IMG/VR virus record: IMGVR_UViG_3300042516_004811
Location: 62,001-126,000 of that record
Length of the DNA: 64,000 nt
Strand: one strand, 5' to 3'
Source of the DNA: a virus
The position numbers and the translations under genes were made by a program. This document shows positions 20,423 to 29,216 of the stretch, one piece after another (within the stretch, counting starts at the first letter, position 1; each line of letters starts with the position of its first letter). A model generated the notes under the pieces. That model made no database searches. It saw only the letters and a program-made list of their open reading frames with translations, and had not been told where the DNA came from.

Positions 20423-23400
20423 CTAAGCCGACCACGGTGCTTCGCCGGGTTCCAGACCAAGCATTCGATAAACATCATCTAGCAGTTTTTTATTGATTGC
20501 CTGATTCTTGACATCTGGATTTGGATGAAAGAATGCACTGAATCCCTCGGCAATCATCTCCCTGCCGTTTGTGTGGGCATACGTTGTTAGTGTTCTTGGT
20601 ATTGATGGAGTCGCCTCTAGGGGCATTCCGTCCCTGTGAGCTTTGCCAATCAACTCATCAACTTCGGCATTTTCATACATTTCAGCAATTCTTATAACAA
20701 GTGGCATTCTAGAGCTAGGTACTTGTTCTCCGCCGTACTTGACTCCGGTAACTGATTTCGCCGTGCGCTCATTTTCGCGCAGTGCTCTTTTCTGAAGCCA
20801 ATGGCCATACTCGTGAGAAAGCGTAGATGATGCTGCTATGTCAATATTTGCCCTTCCCGGTCTAACAACGTGATTGGCATCTGCAATCAATGGGGATGTC
20901 TCAAAGTCTGGGTCATTTGACATCTGGTCAACAATCAGTTTTCTATTGAATGAAATAAGGTCTTTGCCAGTGAATTGTATACCCCTAACGAACGGCTCAC
21001 TTTTTAAACCACGAGACTGCATTATTTGTTCTCTTTTAGCCTTTAGCGCTGGCTGATTCTCATAAAGCGATGCACCTTCTGGCGTAAGCATCACAAACAT
21101 GGGGGCACCAAAGTTCTCAAATGCCCACTTCAGTGACGGGCTGGCCTCAAGAGAAGACTCAACAAGTTCTCTAATCTTTTCAGTCGATTCTTCTGAGTAG
21201 TCGCCCTTAATCCACGGACTCCTCTTCATTGACTCAATCAAGTTGTTTTTAAATGCATCCACAAAGCCTGGATTTTCACCATCTCGGGCAGGGAAGTAAT
21301 CATCAAGCAGCATTTCTATGTACTGTTCATGGGATTCGGGAACAACAAGCTCTGCAATCTGTTTTGAGCTTAAGCCTTTTAGCCATGTTGAACTATTTCT
21401 AATAAATCGTTCCTCACCGCCAGGTTTGCTATCTCCGTATTTACGTGCTTTTGTCTTGGTTGCCCCAGATGAAAGTTTGTCTCCATCGGACTCATTGGCT
21501 AACGCGTCAAGGTAAGACTTCTTGTCTTCTTCAAATTTTGCTACTTTTTCGTCAAATTCTTTTTTACGCTTCTCCACAAACTCGCGTCGCGTATCTGGCT
21601 TTATTGCGTCAGCTGTCCAGCCATTTTCTATGGCCCTAGCAATGAGGTTCTCCATAACCATGGCTGCCGCTTCAGCATCAGCGTCGGCTGTGTGGTGCTT
21701 GTCACCAAGCTCGACATCCAGGTATTCCGTTATGGCCTTAAGACTGCTGGATGCACGTCTTTCTCCGTCGCGGCCGACCATTGATGGCCCATCTTGGTTT
21801 TCTGGCGTCCACTTTGGCAAGGTCATGGCGGACATGTCCATGGTGTCGATGTACCCAGTTGGTTGCCAATCTATGCCGTTTTCCTTGAGTTCATCTTCGA
21901 GAACGTTTTTATCGAAAGCTGCATTCTGGAGGCCAAGTATTGCACCAGCTCCAGCAAACTCAGCAAATTGTCTATGAGCGTCAGATAAAGACATCTGAGT
22001 AGATAGCCATTCGTCAGTAAGGTTCTCACCACCTGGACCACGGAGATACTGTCTCGACCATTCGCCAAGTGGTTCGCCTGGATTTATAAATACATTAAAT
22101 CGGTCAACTATTTTGCCATCTCTTACTTTGACGGCACCAAGCTGAACCGGTTTGCCATTTGCCGAGCTTTTGCCAAACTCATCAAAAACTAACCCAGTTG
22201 TTTCATAGTCAATCCATACAACATCTCGGCCACGGTACTTTTCTGCGAATTCTTGCCAGTCTTTAACTCCATCGAAATATTCTTCCGCTCCGCCAATAAG
22301 TGGACCGTATGCCGGTGGACGTGGATACTGTGGAGCTTTGCCGCTAAAAAGAACCTCACTTCTACCAGTGTCAGAACCGAGCTTCCCAGAATTTGAATTT
22401 AGCAAATCTTCATATTCGTCTCGGCGCATCGAGTAGCCGGTTTCCTTTAATCCGTGCCATTTTGAATTATTGCCGAGTCGCGCTATTGAGTTTTCGCTCA
22501 TTTCACCAAGCCAGTTGGCACCAATGAAAGAGCCAGATAAATTTGTGCCCTTGTCAATTTGCTCAATTGAACCACTCGGTGTATTTGCGTGAAGCTCAAC
22601 ATTTGCGCCTAGTTCTGAGGCAATCTTTAGAATTGCACTTGTTTCGGTTTTATTCCCGTACTCACCCGCAGTGAATATGTGTTTTGCACCCATTTCCCTG
22701 AGAGTTTGTGACACAAGGGAGTCGACGTCTTCCGTATCTGGATTTTCTAAAACTTTTATGGATTTCTTTGGAAGCCTCAATGGTTCATTGGGTGGTGGAA
22801 CGAGCCCAACATCTACAGGATTTAAGGCATCAATGGAGCCGGGATTCATTTCAAGAACGTCTGAAAGCTTGGATACTATGATGTACCTGTTTTCGCCCTC
22901 GTCGTTTCTCTGCCTCATAAGATGGCCGCCGGCAAGGTGGTTCATTGCAAAATGAATTGTTTCCCTATCGTATGTTGCATCCTGGCCATCTAGATTCTTG
23001 AGAACCCAATCACCAAGAGGCCTAAGCATCAAATTGCCATCTTCGTCGAATTCCGGTTCATATTTGGTTTCATGAACTAGATATAAATCATCAATCGAGA
23101 GGTTGTCGAGACCGGCTCTTTTTAGGTCCTGCTGAACATCTTCTCTGTTGTATGACTGAAGATATGTCGCAGCTCTTTCTTCTTTTGCCTTATCTGCAGC
23201 AGCTTTTCCCACTTTGGCAAATTCATCGAATATGCTCATTGCCTCGGAGTCACCGCGCGACCCAGCATATAGAAGTGCCTCTATGTATGTAGGTTCTTCG
23301 TCGCCGGCAACTTCTGCTGACGATTTCGCATAAGCCCACTTTTTTGCTATTTCTTGCCCCTCTTTGGAGTCTGCTGGCAATCCTGAAATAACATAAGGGT

Positions 23401-24055
23401 TCATGGGTACGATTTTTGCATCACCGTCGTAGTAACCGGGGTCATCGGCCATTGATGCAGGACGTTCTGGTATGCCGAAGATAACCTTCTCGTCACCGAT
23501 TGACCATTCACGGTATTCCTGACGTAGAAATGAATCAGACTCACTTGGCTTTTTTGCGACCGAAAATCCGCCATCACGCATACCAATAATTCCCTTGTTG
23601 GGAGAGGTGCTAAGTGAGCCATCTTTCAGGTTTCTGTCTATCTCTTCGACTACTGGACGCTCGCGAAGTTTTCCACTGGAAAGAAATATTGACTCTATTT
23701 CGCGGCTTGACTTAGGGGCGTTTGGTTTTACGTTGGGATTTTTTCTATTCCCATTAGGTACCCCAGGGCTGTTCCCATTCCCGCTCGGGACCCCCATCCA
23801 TCTGGGGTTCGTGGTTCCTTCATCAACCCAGCCATCGCCGTCGATGTCTCTCGTTGTTCCCGTTGGGCGGCGTTTTCCTGGCTTGCCCCCAGTGGGTAGG
23901 TCAACATTGTTGTTTCGACCCCTATTTCTTCCAATTGATGGTCTATCTATTGCGCGACCAAGGAGTCGACGGCCAATTGACTTCTCCTCATGACCTGCAC
24001 GCTTTCCACGACGTGACTCATCAAAGGGAATAGGGAATTCTTTATTCTCAGACAT
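20423..24055 (-). CDS. 1210-residue virion-type polyprotein: unknown module, DEDDh exonuclease, HExxH peptidase
   Basis: Residues 1-124 are basic and low-complexity with an RDIDGDGWVDEG element at 69-80. The first SSG-type site is LSSGK at 125-129. Residues 183-545 form a module also found at the end of the 2070-residue protein (LYLVHET at 324-330, IHFAMNH at 367-373). LFSGK follows at 569-573. Residues 611-805 are a DnaQ-type 3'-5' exonuclease: IDYETTG at 615-621, a NAAFDKN segment at 711-717, and HHTADAD at 787-793. LSSGA follows at 861-865. The last domain has a zincin motif, HEYGH at 1081-1085, with a downstream Glu-containing helix (REMIAEGF). Domains separated by SSG sites suggest proteolytic processing. 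The gene lies in an operon with terS. Confidence 0.85.
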   Translation of the reverse strand: MSENKEFPIPFDESRRGKRAGHEEKSIGRRLLGRAIDRPSIGRNRGRNNNVDLPTGGKPGKRRPTGTTRDIDGDGWVDEGTTNPRWMGVPSGNGNSPGVPNGNRKNPNVKPNAPKSSREIESIFLSSGKLRERPVVEEIDRNLKDGSLSTSPNKGIIGMRDGGFSVAKKPSESDSFLRQEYREWSIGDEKVIFGIPERPASMADDPGYYDGDAKIVPMNPYVISGLPADSKEGQEIAKKWAYAKSSAEVAGDEEPTYIEALLYAGSRGDSEAMSIFDEFAKVGKAAADKAKEERAATYLQSYNREDVQQDLKRAGLDNLSIDDLYLVHETKYEPEFDEDGNLMLRPLGDWVLKNLDGQDATYDRETIHFAMNHLAGGHLMRQRNDEGENRYIIVSKLSDVLEMNPGSIDALNPVDVGLVPPPNEPLRLPKKSIKVLENPDTEDVDSLVSQTLREMGAKHIFTAGEYGNKTETSAILKIASELGANVELHANTPSGSIEQIDKGTNLSGSFIGANWLGEMSENSIARLGNNSKWHGLKETGYSMRRDEYEDLLNSNSGKLGSDTGRSEVLFSGKAPQYPRPPAYGPLIGGAEEYFDGVKDWQEFAEKYRGRDVVWIDYETTGLVFDEFGKSSANGKPVQLGAVKVRDGKIVDRFNVFINPGEPLGEWSRQYLRGPGGENLTDEWLSTQMSLSDAHRQFAEFAGAGAILGLQNAAFDKNVLEDELKENGIDWQPTGYIDTMDMSAMTLPKWTPENQDGPSMVGRDGERRASSSLKAITEYLDVELGDKHHTADADAEAAAMVMENLIARAIENGWTADAIKPDTRREFVEKRKKEFDEKVAKFEEDKKSYLDALANESDGDKLSSGATKTKARKYGDSKPGGEERFIRNSSTWLKGLSSKQIAELVVPESHEQYIEMLLDDYFPARDGENPGFVDAFKNNLIESMKRSPWIKGDYSEESTEKIRELVESSLEASPSLKWAFENFGAPMFVMLTPEGASLYENQPALKAKREQIMQSRGLKSEPFVRGIQFTGKDLISFNRKLIVDQMSNDPDFETSPLIADANHVVRPGRANIDIAASSTLSHEYGHWLQKRALRENERTAKSVTGVKYGGEQVPSSRMPLVIRIAEMYENAEVDELIGKAHRDGMPLEATPSIPRTLTTYAHTNGREMIAEGFSAFFHPNPDVKNQAINKKLLDDVYRMLGLEPGEAPWSA

Positions 24056-24108
24056 TCAAAGCAATAATACCATTGCTTTGGTGCTCAATAAATTTAGGTA
24101 ATTTAGTG

Positions 24109-24432
24109 CTATAACCTTTGACGGCAGCGGGTGCAAACCTTTTTGCCGCCGGCCCATGGATAGAAGCGGATGAGGTCAATCGGGTGAGGGCAGTCAAGGA
24201 CATTTGAGGCTGACTCATTCAATGCCTTACGAATCCATGCAGAGAGTGTCATTGCTTCTTTTTCAGCTGCGCTTTTCCAGCGCTCTCTTTCTGCTTCATT
24301 TGTCCGTATGAGGACCTGCTTGTCGGCTGGCCCCTCTTCGTCAATATTGCTTGTAGCAATGGTCGGCTCAATAGATTCCGCAACCTTGTCCATTGCTGCG
24401 CGAATATTTGAATGTTCTGGGTTATTGCTCAT
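24109..24432 (-). CDS. small protein with ribbon-helix-helix-like core and Cys-rich tail
   Basis: 107 residues from the ATG at 24432, overlapping the end of terS. The middle (VLIRTNEAERERWKSAAEKEAMTLS then AWIRKALNESAS) resembles a ribbon-helix-helix strand plus two helices. The end carries a CPHP ... KKVCTRCRQRL element that could bind zinc. A regulatory or packaging-accessory role is plausible from position; it is unproven. Confidence 0.65.
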   Translation of the reverse strand: MSNNPEHSNIRAAMDKVAESIEPTIATSNIDEEGPADKQVLIRTNEAERERWKSAAEKEAMTLSAWIRKALNESASNVLDCPHPIDLIRFYPWAGGKKVCTRCRQRL

Positions 24433-25096
24433 CGCCGTCCTCGTCTTCATCATAACCTATCTCAAGATACTCGTCCGTAGCGGAACCTTCTATCCCAACT
24501 ATTTCGGCATCAATAATCTCTGCTTGGTCAGCACCCAGGAGAGACTTAATCGTGCCCTCTGGCAGAACGCCAGCAATGGCCATGAGTTCCAGAAGTTTCT
24601 TTGCTTCAGATTCGGCATCGAATCCCGTGGCTGGTTTATTCAGTCCTGGCTGTCCAGCGATAACTGCACGTATTGCTGAACTATTTGTATCCACATTGAC
24701 ATTCAAGTTCGTCTGTTCCATGCCAAGAAGTTTTGTTCTTCTATCCATAATAGAAAGAACCTGCTGTATTGCTTTTAGGTCTGGTTCAACTTGCATTTCT
24801 GTTCCGTCATCCATCTGGACTCTTCGGTGCTGTGTCATTGGCCAGATTGCCTGCTGGAGGTTGTCCAATCTTTCTAGCTCCATTCGAAGAACCTCTGGAT
24901 AAGCAAGGATGGTTTCGCGATTCATCTTTTCTAGCTGTCTCTGAATTGACCTAGAGACAGAACTGGTCGACATACCAAATCTTCTGGCTATTTCGTTTAC
25001 GGACGTGCCGGCCTGACGCATCTTAAAAATGCGCATATCCCTCTCATTGAGGAATTCTTTCGTTTGTATTGGTTTTGGCTTGTTGTCTTCGCTCAT
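24422..25096 (-). CDS. probable terminase small subunit
   Basis: 224 residues. A helix-turn-helix at about residues 30-55 (GTSVNEIARRFGMSTSSVSRSIQRQ) is followed by a helical central region, then an acidic C-terminus. This is the usual layout of phage small terminase subunits, which bind DNA to start packaging. It overlaps the primase-helicase stop by 4 bases and is over 30 kb from the large subunit, on the opposite strand. A different DNA-binding role cannot be excluded. Confidence 0.65.
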   Translation of the reverse strand: MSEDNKPKPIQTKEFLNERDMRIFKMRQAGTSVNEIARRFGMSTSSVSRSIQRQLEKMNRETILAYPEVLRMELERLDNLQQAIWPMTQHRRVQMDDGTEMQVEPDLKAIQQVLSIMDRRTKLLGMEQTNLNVNVDTNSSAIRAVIAGQPGLNKPATGFDAESEAKKLLELMAIAGVLPEGTIKSLLGADQAEIIDAEIVGIEGSATDEYLEIGYDEDEDGDEQ

Positions 25097-26928
25097 TTGT
25101 CTTTGCCGACCGTCATGAATTCGAGCACCTCGAATGGGAAAGTCTTTCCCCTCTTCATTTTAGTCGGCCATTGACGCTCGTCACGGGCACCTCGGAAATG
25201 TCTAACATCGTAGACGTAATCACCGAGAGCCATTGGGTCTGGCTGCAGCGAGATACCGAATTCGGGCCACCTGGACCATACGGCAGAACCAAATGGTCTT
25301 AAATCTCTGCTTGACATACTTGTACCCAATGGTGCGTGATGCTCAATCCATAGGGCACATCTGTACACAGTCCTGATTGTGTCAAGATATTTGGCGACCT
25401 CAATAGCAATTGATTCCGATGTTCTCCCACCTGGGTCTAGGAATGCTTTGTATAGAGGTCCTATAACAAGGAGCTCTGGCCTCACCTCATCCAGTGCTTC
25501 TTCCAGTATTGCCCTATCTGCGGCCTTGAGTAGGTCCATTCCCGATGGCTTGGTCAGCAGGTGAGCGTCAAGTCTGGATGTGCGTGCCATTCCCATGGCT
25601 CTCTCCGCTATTCCGCGAGATGTTCTACGAATAATTCTGTCTGGGTTTTCTAGGTCAACAGTAAGTGTTTTAATTCTTGGCATCGGCTGGAAAGAAAAAG
25701 GATGAATGCCGGCAGAACAAAGAATCCCAACTTGTCGTGCGAGCATTGTTTTACCAACACCCTCTGCGGCAACAACAATAACCCTTTCGGAACGCTCCAG
25801 CAGACCAGGGATTACCCACTCATACTTTTCACCAGTTGTCTCCTGGAGGAAGTCATTCCAGTGAACGAGCCTTCCTGTGTCGAGAACGAAAGAAACAGTA
25901 GCCGTCGAAAGAATTAGATTGCTCTTTAAAATCTTCTGCTTTATATCGATATCATCTCTTTGCAGAAGTTCTTGCAGCTTGTGTAATGCCTGCTCTTCTG
26001 GTGAAAGTTCTTCTACCTCTATTACTTCATCTATGAGTGGGGTGGTGCTAGACGATTCTTCGCTAAAGCTTTCCATATACTCAAGGTCATCGATTCCTAG
26101 GCCGGCGGAAAGATGGTCCGTAATGTCTTTGTGCTTGGGTGTATACCAAACCTGCGCACTACACCCAGCGTTGGTTAATTCATCAAGCACCTGTTGTGCG
26201 TGCTTCTTGCCCGCTTCATCATTGTCAGCAATGATTTCTACTGTTGCCCCCGCTAGGGCTTCTGTGTGGATATCCATCCAGCTACCAGCACCATTAGGCA
26301 TAGTGGTTGCGATAATCCCAACATCAATGAGGGTGTTGGCATCCTTCTCGCCCTCAACAACCCAGATAGGGAAGCCTTGCTGCTTTGCCGTCAATACTGC
26401 TGGGAGATTATAAAGAGGTCGAGGTATGTCGCCAAGCGAGTACTCCCATCCACCAGCGCCATCAGGCTTCCTTTGCCTAAAGGTTTTCTTGCCATTCTCA
26501 TCCACGTAGCGCAGTTTCTGAAAAAGTAAAACACCGTTCTCGTCCAGGTAGTCGTATGACTCAACAAACTTTGGTTTAGATTGCGGCAGGATATTCAGAT
26601 TTTTTTCTGTTTTTTCTGGTTGCTTGAGAGTGCGGATTGGTGCTGGCGCTTTACTGCCGAATCTATCGATAGAAAAGCTTTCAGAACTCGGTGGCATAAG
26701 GTCTGCTGGTTTGAGACTAACAGCATCACAAATCTGCTCAAAGTTGCAGCCAGAACCACGGTGACAAGTTACAAGAACACGACCGTCGTTACCCTCAGAG
26801 ATTGAAAGCGATGGGTTGTCGTCATCACTTCTGCAGGGGCAACTAGAAACCCAACCCTTGCCAGACTTTCTTACATTTTGAAGTCTGCTAAGGAAGTTCT
26901 CTGTTTGTTCTGATGGGTGATTACTCAT
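25093..26928 (-). CDS. bifunctional DNA primase-helicase
   Basis: 611 residues. Cysteines C30, C32, C55 and C61 at the N-terminus look like a CHC2-type zinc finger of primases. A TOPRIM domain follows, with VVEGEKD at 190-196 and the ADNDEAG acidic motif near 234-240. From about residue 375 comes a RecA-type ATPase, with Walker A AAEGVGKT at 387-394 and a hydrophobic strand with acidic end (LLVIGPLYKAFLDPGG). Together these would make RNA primers and unwind the fork. The helicase half resembles the RepA-like AAA_25 group. Confidence 0.85.
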   Translation of the reverse strand: MSNHPSEQTENFLSRLQNVRKSGKGWVSSCPCRSDDDNPSLSISEGNDGRVLVTCHRGSGCNFEQICDAVSLKPADLMPPSSESFSIDRFGSKAPAPIRTLKQPEKTEKNLNILPQSKPKFVESYDYLDENGVLLFQKLRYVDENGKKTFRQRKPDGAGGWEYSLGDIPRPLYNLPAVLTAKQQGFPIWVVEGEKDANTLIDVGIIATTMPNGAGSWMDIHTEALAGATVEIIADNDEAGKKHAQQVLDELTNAGCSAQVWYTPKHKDITDHLSAGLGIDDLEYMESFSEESSSTTPLIDEVIEVEELSPEEQALHKLQELLQRDDIDIKQKILKSNLILSTATVSFVLDTGRLVHWNDFLQETTGEKYEWVIPGLLERSERVIVVAAEGVGKTMLARQVGILCSAGIHPFSFQPMPRIKTLTVDLENPDRIIRRTSRGIAERAMGMARTSRLDAHLLTKPSGMDLLKAADRAILEEALDEVRPELLVIGPLYKAFLDPGGRTSESIAIEVAKYLDTIRTVYRCALWIEHHAPLGTSMSSRDLRPFGSAVWSRWPEFGISLQPDPMALGDYVYDVRHFRGARDERQWPTKMKRGKTFPFEVLEFMTVGKDK

Positions 26929-27289
26929 CCCTCAAGGCCACCTGTTCACGCGAGACCATGATAAAGGGCTCACGAGGAACCATTTGAATTTTGAGAAGTC
27001 GTCTAATGGCGTTCCGTTCACGCTCAGTCTTTCCTCCCCATATTCCATGCCCCTCATGATATAACGCATAACTGAGGCATTCAAGTTTTTTGATACAGCC
27101 GAGACAAATCCTCTTCGCCGCTTTCCCATCCTCAATAGCCTTTTTGTAATTCTCTGAGTAGTTGCCTTCATCACTACGAGATGCGTGCGGATACCACATT
27201 CTTGGGTCATGACCCTTGCATGCGCCATCTCGCGGGGGCTCATCGATTCTTGTAATCCTGTTTATTCCGTGGATTACTTCTTCGTACAT
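26921..27289 (-). CDS. WhiB-family iron-sulfur transcription factor
   Basis: 122 residues. The four cluster cysteines are present: C24 (ACKGHDPRMW), then C62, C65 and C71 (ICLGCIKKLEC). The GIWGG turn at 82-86 and the basic C-terminal TERERNAIRR segment complete the WhiB pattern. WhiB proteins bind a 4Fe-4S cluster and act with the host sigma factor; they are restricted to actinobacteria and their phages, so this gene is strong host evidence. A good GGAGGGG ribosome site precedes the ATG. Confidence 0.93.
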   Translation of the reverse strand: MYEEVIHGINRITRIDEPPRDGACKGHDPRMWYPHASRSDEGNYSENYKKAIEDGKAAKRICLGCIKKLECLSYALYHEGHGIWGGKTERERNAIRRLLKIQMVPREPFIMVSREQVALRDE

Positions 27290-27325
27290 TGCCCCTCCAT
27301 GTTCAGTTCAACCTGTTTGTGAATG

Positions 27326-27736
27326 CTACCTGCTGTCAACAATCCTTGCTACATCTCGTGCAGATAAGTAAATAGTTGCGCTCCTGATAATCAGTTCGCC
27401 AGCAATATCTTCTGAGGCAATATCTACAGCATCAAGTGGGACACCGAGTCTCTGTGCTATTGCGGCTCTCGATGATTCTATTTTTAATTCTTGGTCGGCA
27501 AGATTTGGCTCGTAGGCAACAAGTATCCCAGGGCGTGAAAGCGCCTTTATCTCTTGTTCTTTTTGTTCAGCCTTGGGACACCACGTGCACGCAAGTTCTG
27601 GCGTTGAAGCCGCACGTTTGCGCTCCTCGACGTGACCACAGGAGAGAAAGTGTCTGTAGATGACGTTACCCCAAGAACCAGCTCTCTCAATTTTTGTGAC
27701 AGACCGTCTTGGAGCTTTTCTTCGCTCCGTGGTCAT
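27326..27736 (-). CDS. hypothetical zinc-binding protein (136 aa)
   Basis: 136 residues. A basic N-terminus (TERRKAPRRSVTK) is followed by a Cys-Gly-His element (FLSCGHVEER) and a CTWCP pair about 15 residues later, suggesting one zinc site like that in small treble-clef domains. The second half is alpha/beta with acidic runs. Not recognised beyond that. Upstream neighbour of whiB on the same strand. Confidence 0.65.
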   Translation of the reverse strand: MTTERRKAPRRSVTKIERAGSWGNVIYRHFLSCGHVEERKRAASTPELACTWCPKAEQKEQEIKALSRPGILVAYEPNLADQELKIESSRAAIAQRLGVPLDAVDIASEDIAGELIIRSATIYLSARDVARIVDSR

Positions 27737-27744
27737 GTATTTTT

Positions 27745-28050
27745 TTAGCGACCGAAGAGTCGGCTAAACAGTGAGCGCTTTTTTGCTGGCTTCGCTGGGG
27801 TGGTTTGTTCAATCATCTTATTTTGAATGATGTTATTTTGAATGATTGGCTTGCTGTGTGTCACGGGAGCAATGGAAGCCTCAAAAGAAACGTTTTCCAC
27901 CGTCTTGGGGGTTGCTGAAGTTTTGGATGCTGCAGCCTTCTTTGCCGGAGCAGCCTTCTTTGCCGGAGCAGCCTTCTTTACTGGGGCTTTTTTCTGTGCA
28001 GCTTTCTTTGGGGCTGCTGTCTTTTTTGCTGGTTTTTTGTCATTGGCCAT
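27745..28050 (-). CDS. Lys/Ala/Pro-rich histone-like protein
   Basis: 101 residues. Residues about 4-45 are repeats of AAPAKKAAPAKK type, as in actinobacterial and phage H1-like, HU-tail-like DNA-condensing proteins. A neutral Asn/Ile/Gln stretch (IIQNNIIQNK) and a basic end (KKRSLFSRLFGR) follow. I take the ATG at 28050 as the start because the upstream residues are not basic. Likely binds and compacts DNA. Confidence 0.7.
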   Translation of the reverse strand: MANDKKPAKKTAAPKKAAQKKAPVKKAAPAKKAAPAKKAAASKTSATPKTVENVSFEASIAPVTHSKPIIQNNIIQNKMIEQTTPAKPAKKRSLFSRLFGR

Positions 28051-28146
28051 GCCGGAAATACTAATACACAAGAGTGCTGTTGTCTGCAAATATTCGTCGA
28101 TTAAGTATTTACGGAAAAATTTTAAAAGGGGATTTAGTATCTTTCT

Positions 28147-28788
28147 GTGCAGGAGTACGTCAGTGAAATAAGTAAGATGGCCCTCGCCCTAACATCTGGA
28201 CAGATGGCCAAGGATGAGGCTGTCAAGGAACACGGTGTTGGCGAGGAGCTGGCTGTCCATTTTTTAGGATGGGTGGGAGACAGTTTGGGGCTGATTTGCC
28301 AGATGGGAGAATCCCTCTCCAAGAGCGACAAAGAGGACCGATTTGCCGCGTCCATGAACCTATGTAGCATCCTTAGGCAGTATTGGTGGATTACGGCGAT
28401 AACCATGGTTTCTGAGGGCTACTGCTCCCTGGACAGGGCGGCCACTGGGGACACCGACCTTGCCGAGGCCTTCGTGGACCCAACAAAACCAGTCATGGAG
28501 TGCCTCACCGTCATGCACGCCGGACTAGATGATGGTGGAAGGATTAGTCCAGTGTCAATGGTTGCCGCACCATACAGGATGGGTGTTGGGAAAAACGTAA
28601 TGTGGAACGACATTTTGGTTTATCCAGAAAAGGCCGACTCCCACATCAAGAACGCCAAATACCCAACCATGATTCGCAGGTCACTCATGGTGCAGCCAGT
28701 AGAAGAGGTTACGTCGGCCCACTTGGTGCAAGTCAGGGATGAAATAAATGAAATCGGCTTTCTAATGCAAGAATTTTTTGACGTATAA
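28147..28788 (+). CDS. hypothetical protein (213 aa)
   Basis: 213 residues from a GTG at 28147. A helical, compact protein with hydrophobic segments (HFLGWVGDSLGLICQMG; YWWITAITMVSEGY) that are too short or too polar to be membrane spans. No catalytic motif is seen. The function and family are unknown. First gene of a plus-strand run leading to the ribonucleotide reductase. Confidence 0.7.
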   Translation: MQEYVSEISKMALALTSGQMAKDEAVKEHGVGEELAVHFLGWVGDSLGLICQMGESLSKSDKEDRFAASMNLCSILRQYWWITAITMVSEGYCSLDRAATGDTDLAEAFVDPTKPVMECLTVMHAGLDDGGRISPVSMVAAPYRMGVGKNVMWNDILVYPEKADSHIKNAKYPTMIRRSLMVQPVEEVTSAHLVQVRDEINEIGFLMQEFFDV

Positions 28789-28798
28789 TTTATTGACT

Positions 28799-29125
28799 AT
28801 GGGAGCATTCTACGATAGCCCTGCCTTTGGGGGGGAGGAATCCGAGTCTGGGGAGATTCATGGCATCCCGTATTTGAGGGCGGCTAGGAAGCCATGTCTT
28901 GTTTGTGGTCACCCAACTGGTGACTGCACCGGGGATTCTGGTCCGCCAGAAACTATTTGGGGGTTCAATACAAATTCAACCCTGGATAAAAAACTGACTT
29001 TTTATGTTGAAGAAGATTATTACGAAGAGCGTCAAATTGCGCCCGGTTTAGTGACGCGGATACTTATCCACAAGAAGGGGAAACACATACCCCTTGAGGA
29101 AGCAAAAAATCTAGGACTCATTTAA
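28799..29125 (+). CDS. small protein with CxxC motif
   Basis: 108 residues from the ATG at 28799. The chain is acidic, with a CLVCGHPTGDC element near residues 34-44 that may hold zinc. A basic C-terminal patch (LIHKKGKHIPLEEAK) follows. Not recognised. It starts 10 bases after the stop of the previous gene. Confidence 0.65.
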   Translation: MGAFYDSPAFGGEESESGEIHGIPYLRAARKPCLVCGHPTGDCTGDSGPPETIWGFNTNSTLDKKLTFYVEEDYYEERQIAPGLVTRILIHKKGKHIPLEEAKNLGLI

Positions 29126-29176
29126 AAATTACTATAGTCCCTCGACTTTTTCACTATTCATTCTTGCGCTACACTC

Positions 29177-29197
29177 GGTGTTCCACTGTTGAACACC
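29177..29197. promoter_or_regulatory. palindrome upstream of ribonucleotide reductase
   Basis: GGTGTTC and GAACACC form a perfect 7-base inverted repeat separated by 7 bases, ending 19 bases before the start codon at 29217. It could be an operator or an mRNA hairpin near the ribosome site. It does not match the NrdR box. No regulator is assigned. Confidence 0.5.
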
Positions 29198-29216
29198 TAG
29201 CAAGCGAAAGATAAAA

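Noticed and set aside
20423-24055. DNA polymerase proofreading role for the exonuclease domain
   Set aside because: No polymerase domain in the chain or nearby, and the domain is bracketed by SSG sites within a probable virion protein.
29126-29216. Cobalamin riboswitch in front of the B12-dependent reductase
   Set aside because: The leader is too short (about 90 bases) and lacks B12-box-like sequence; only a short palindrome is present.
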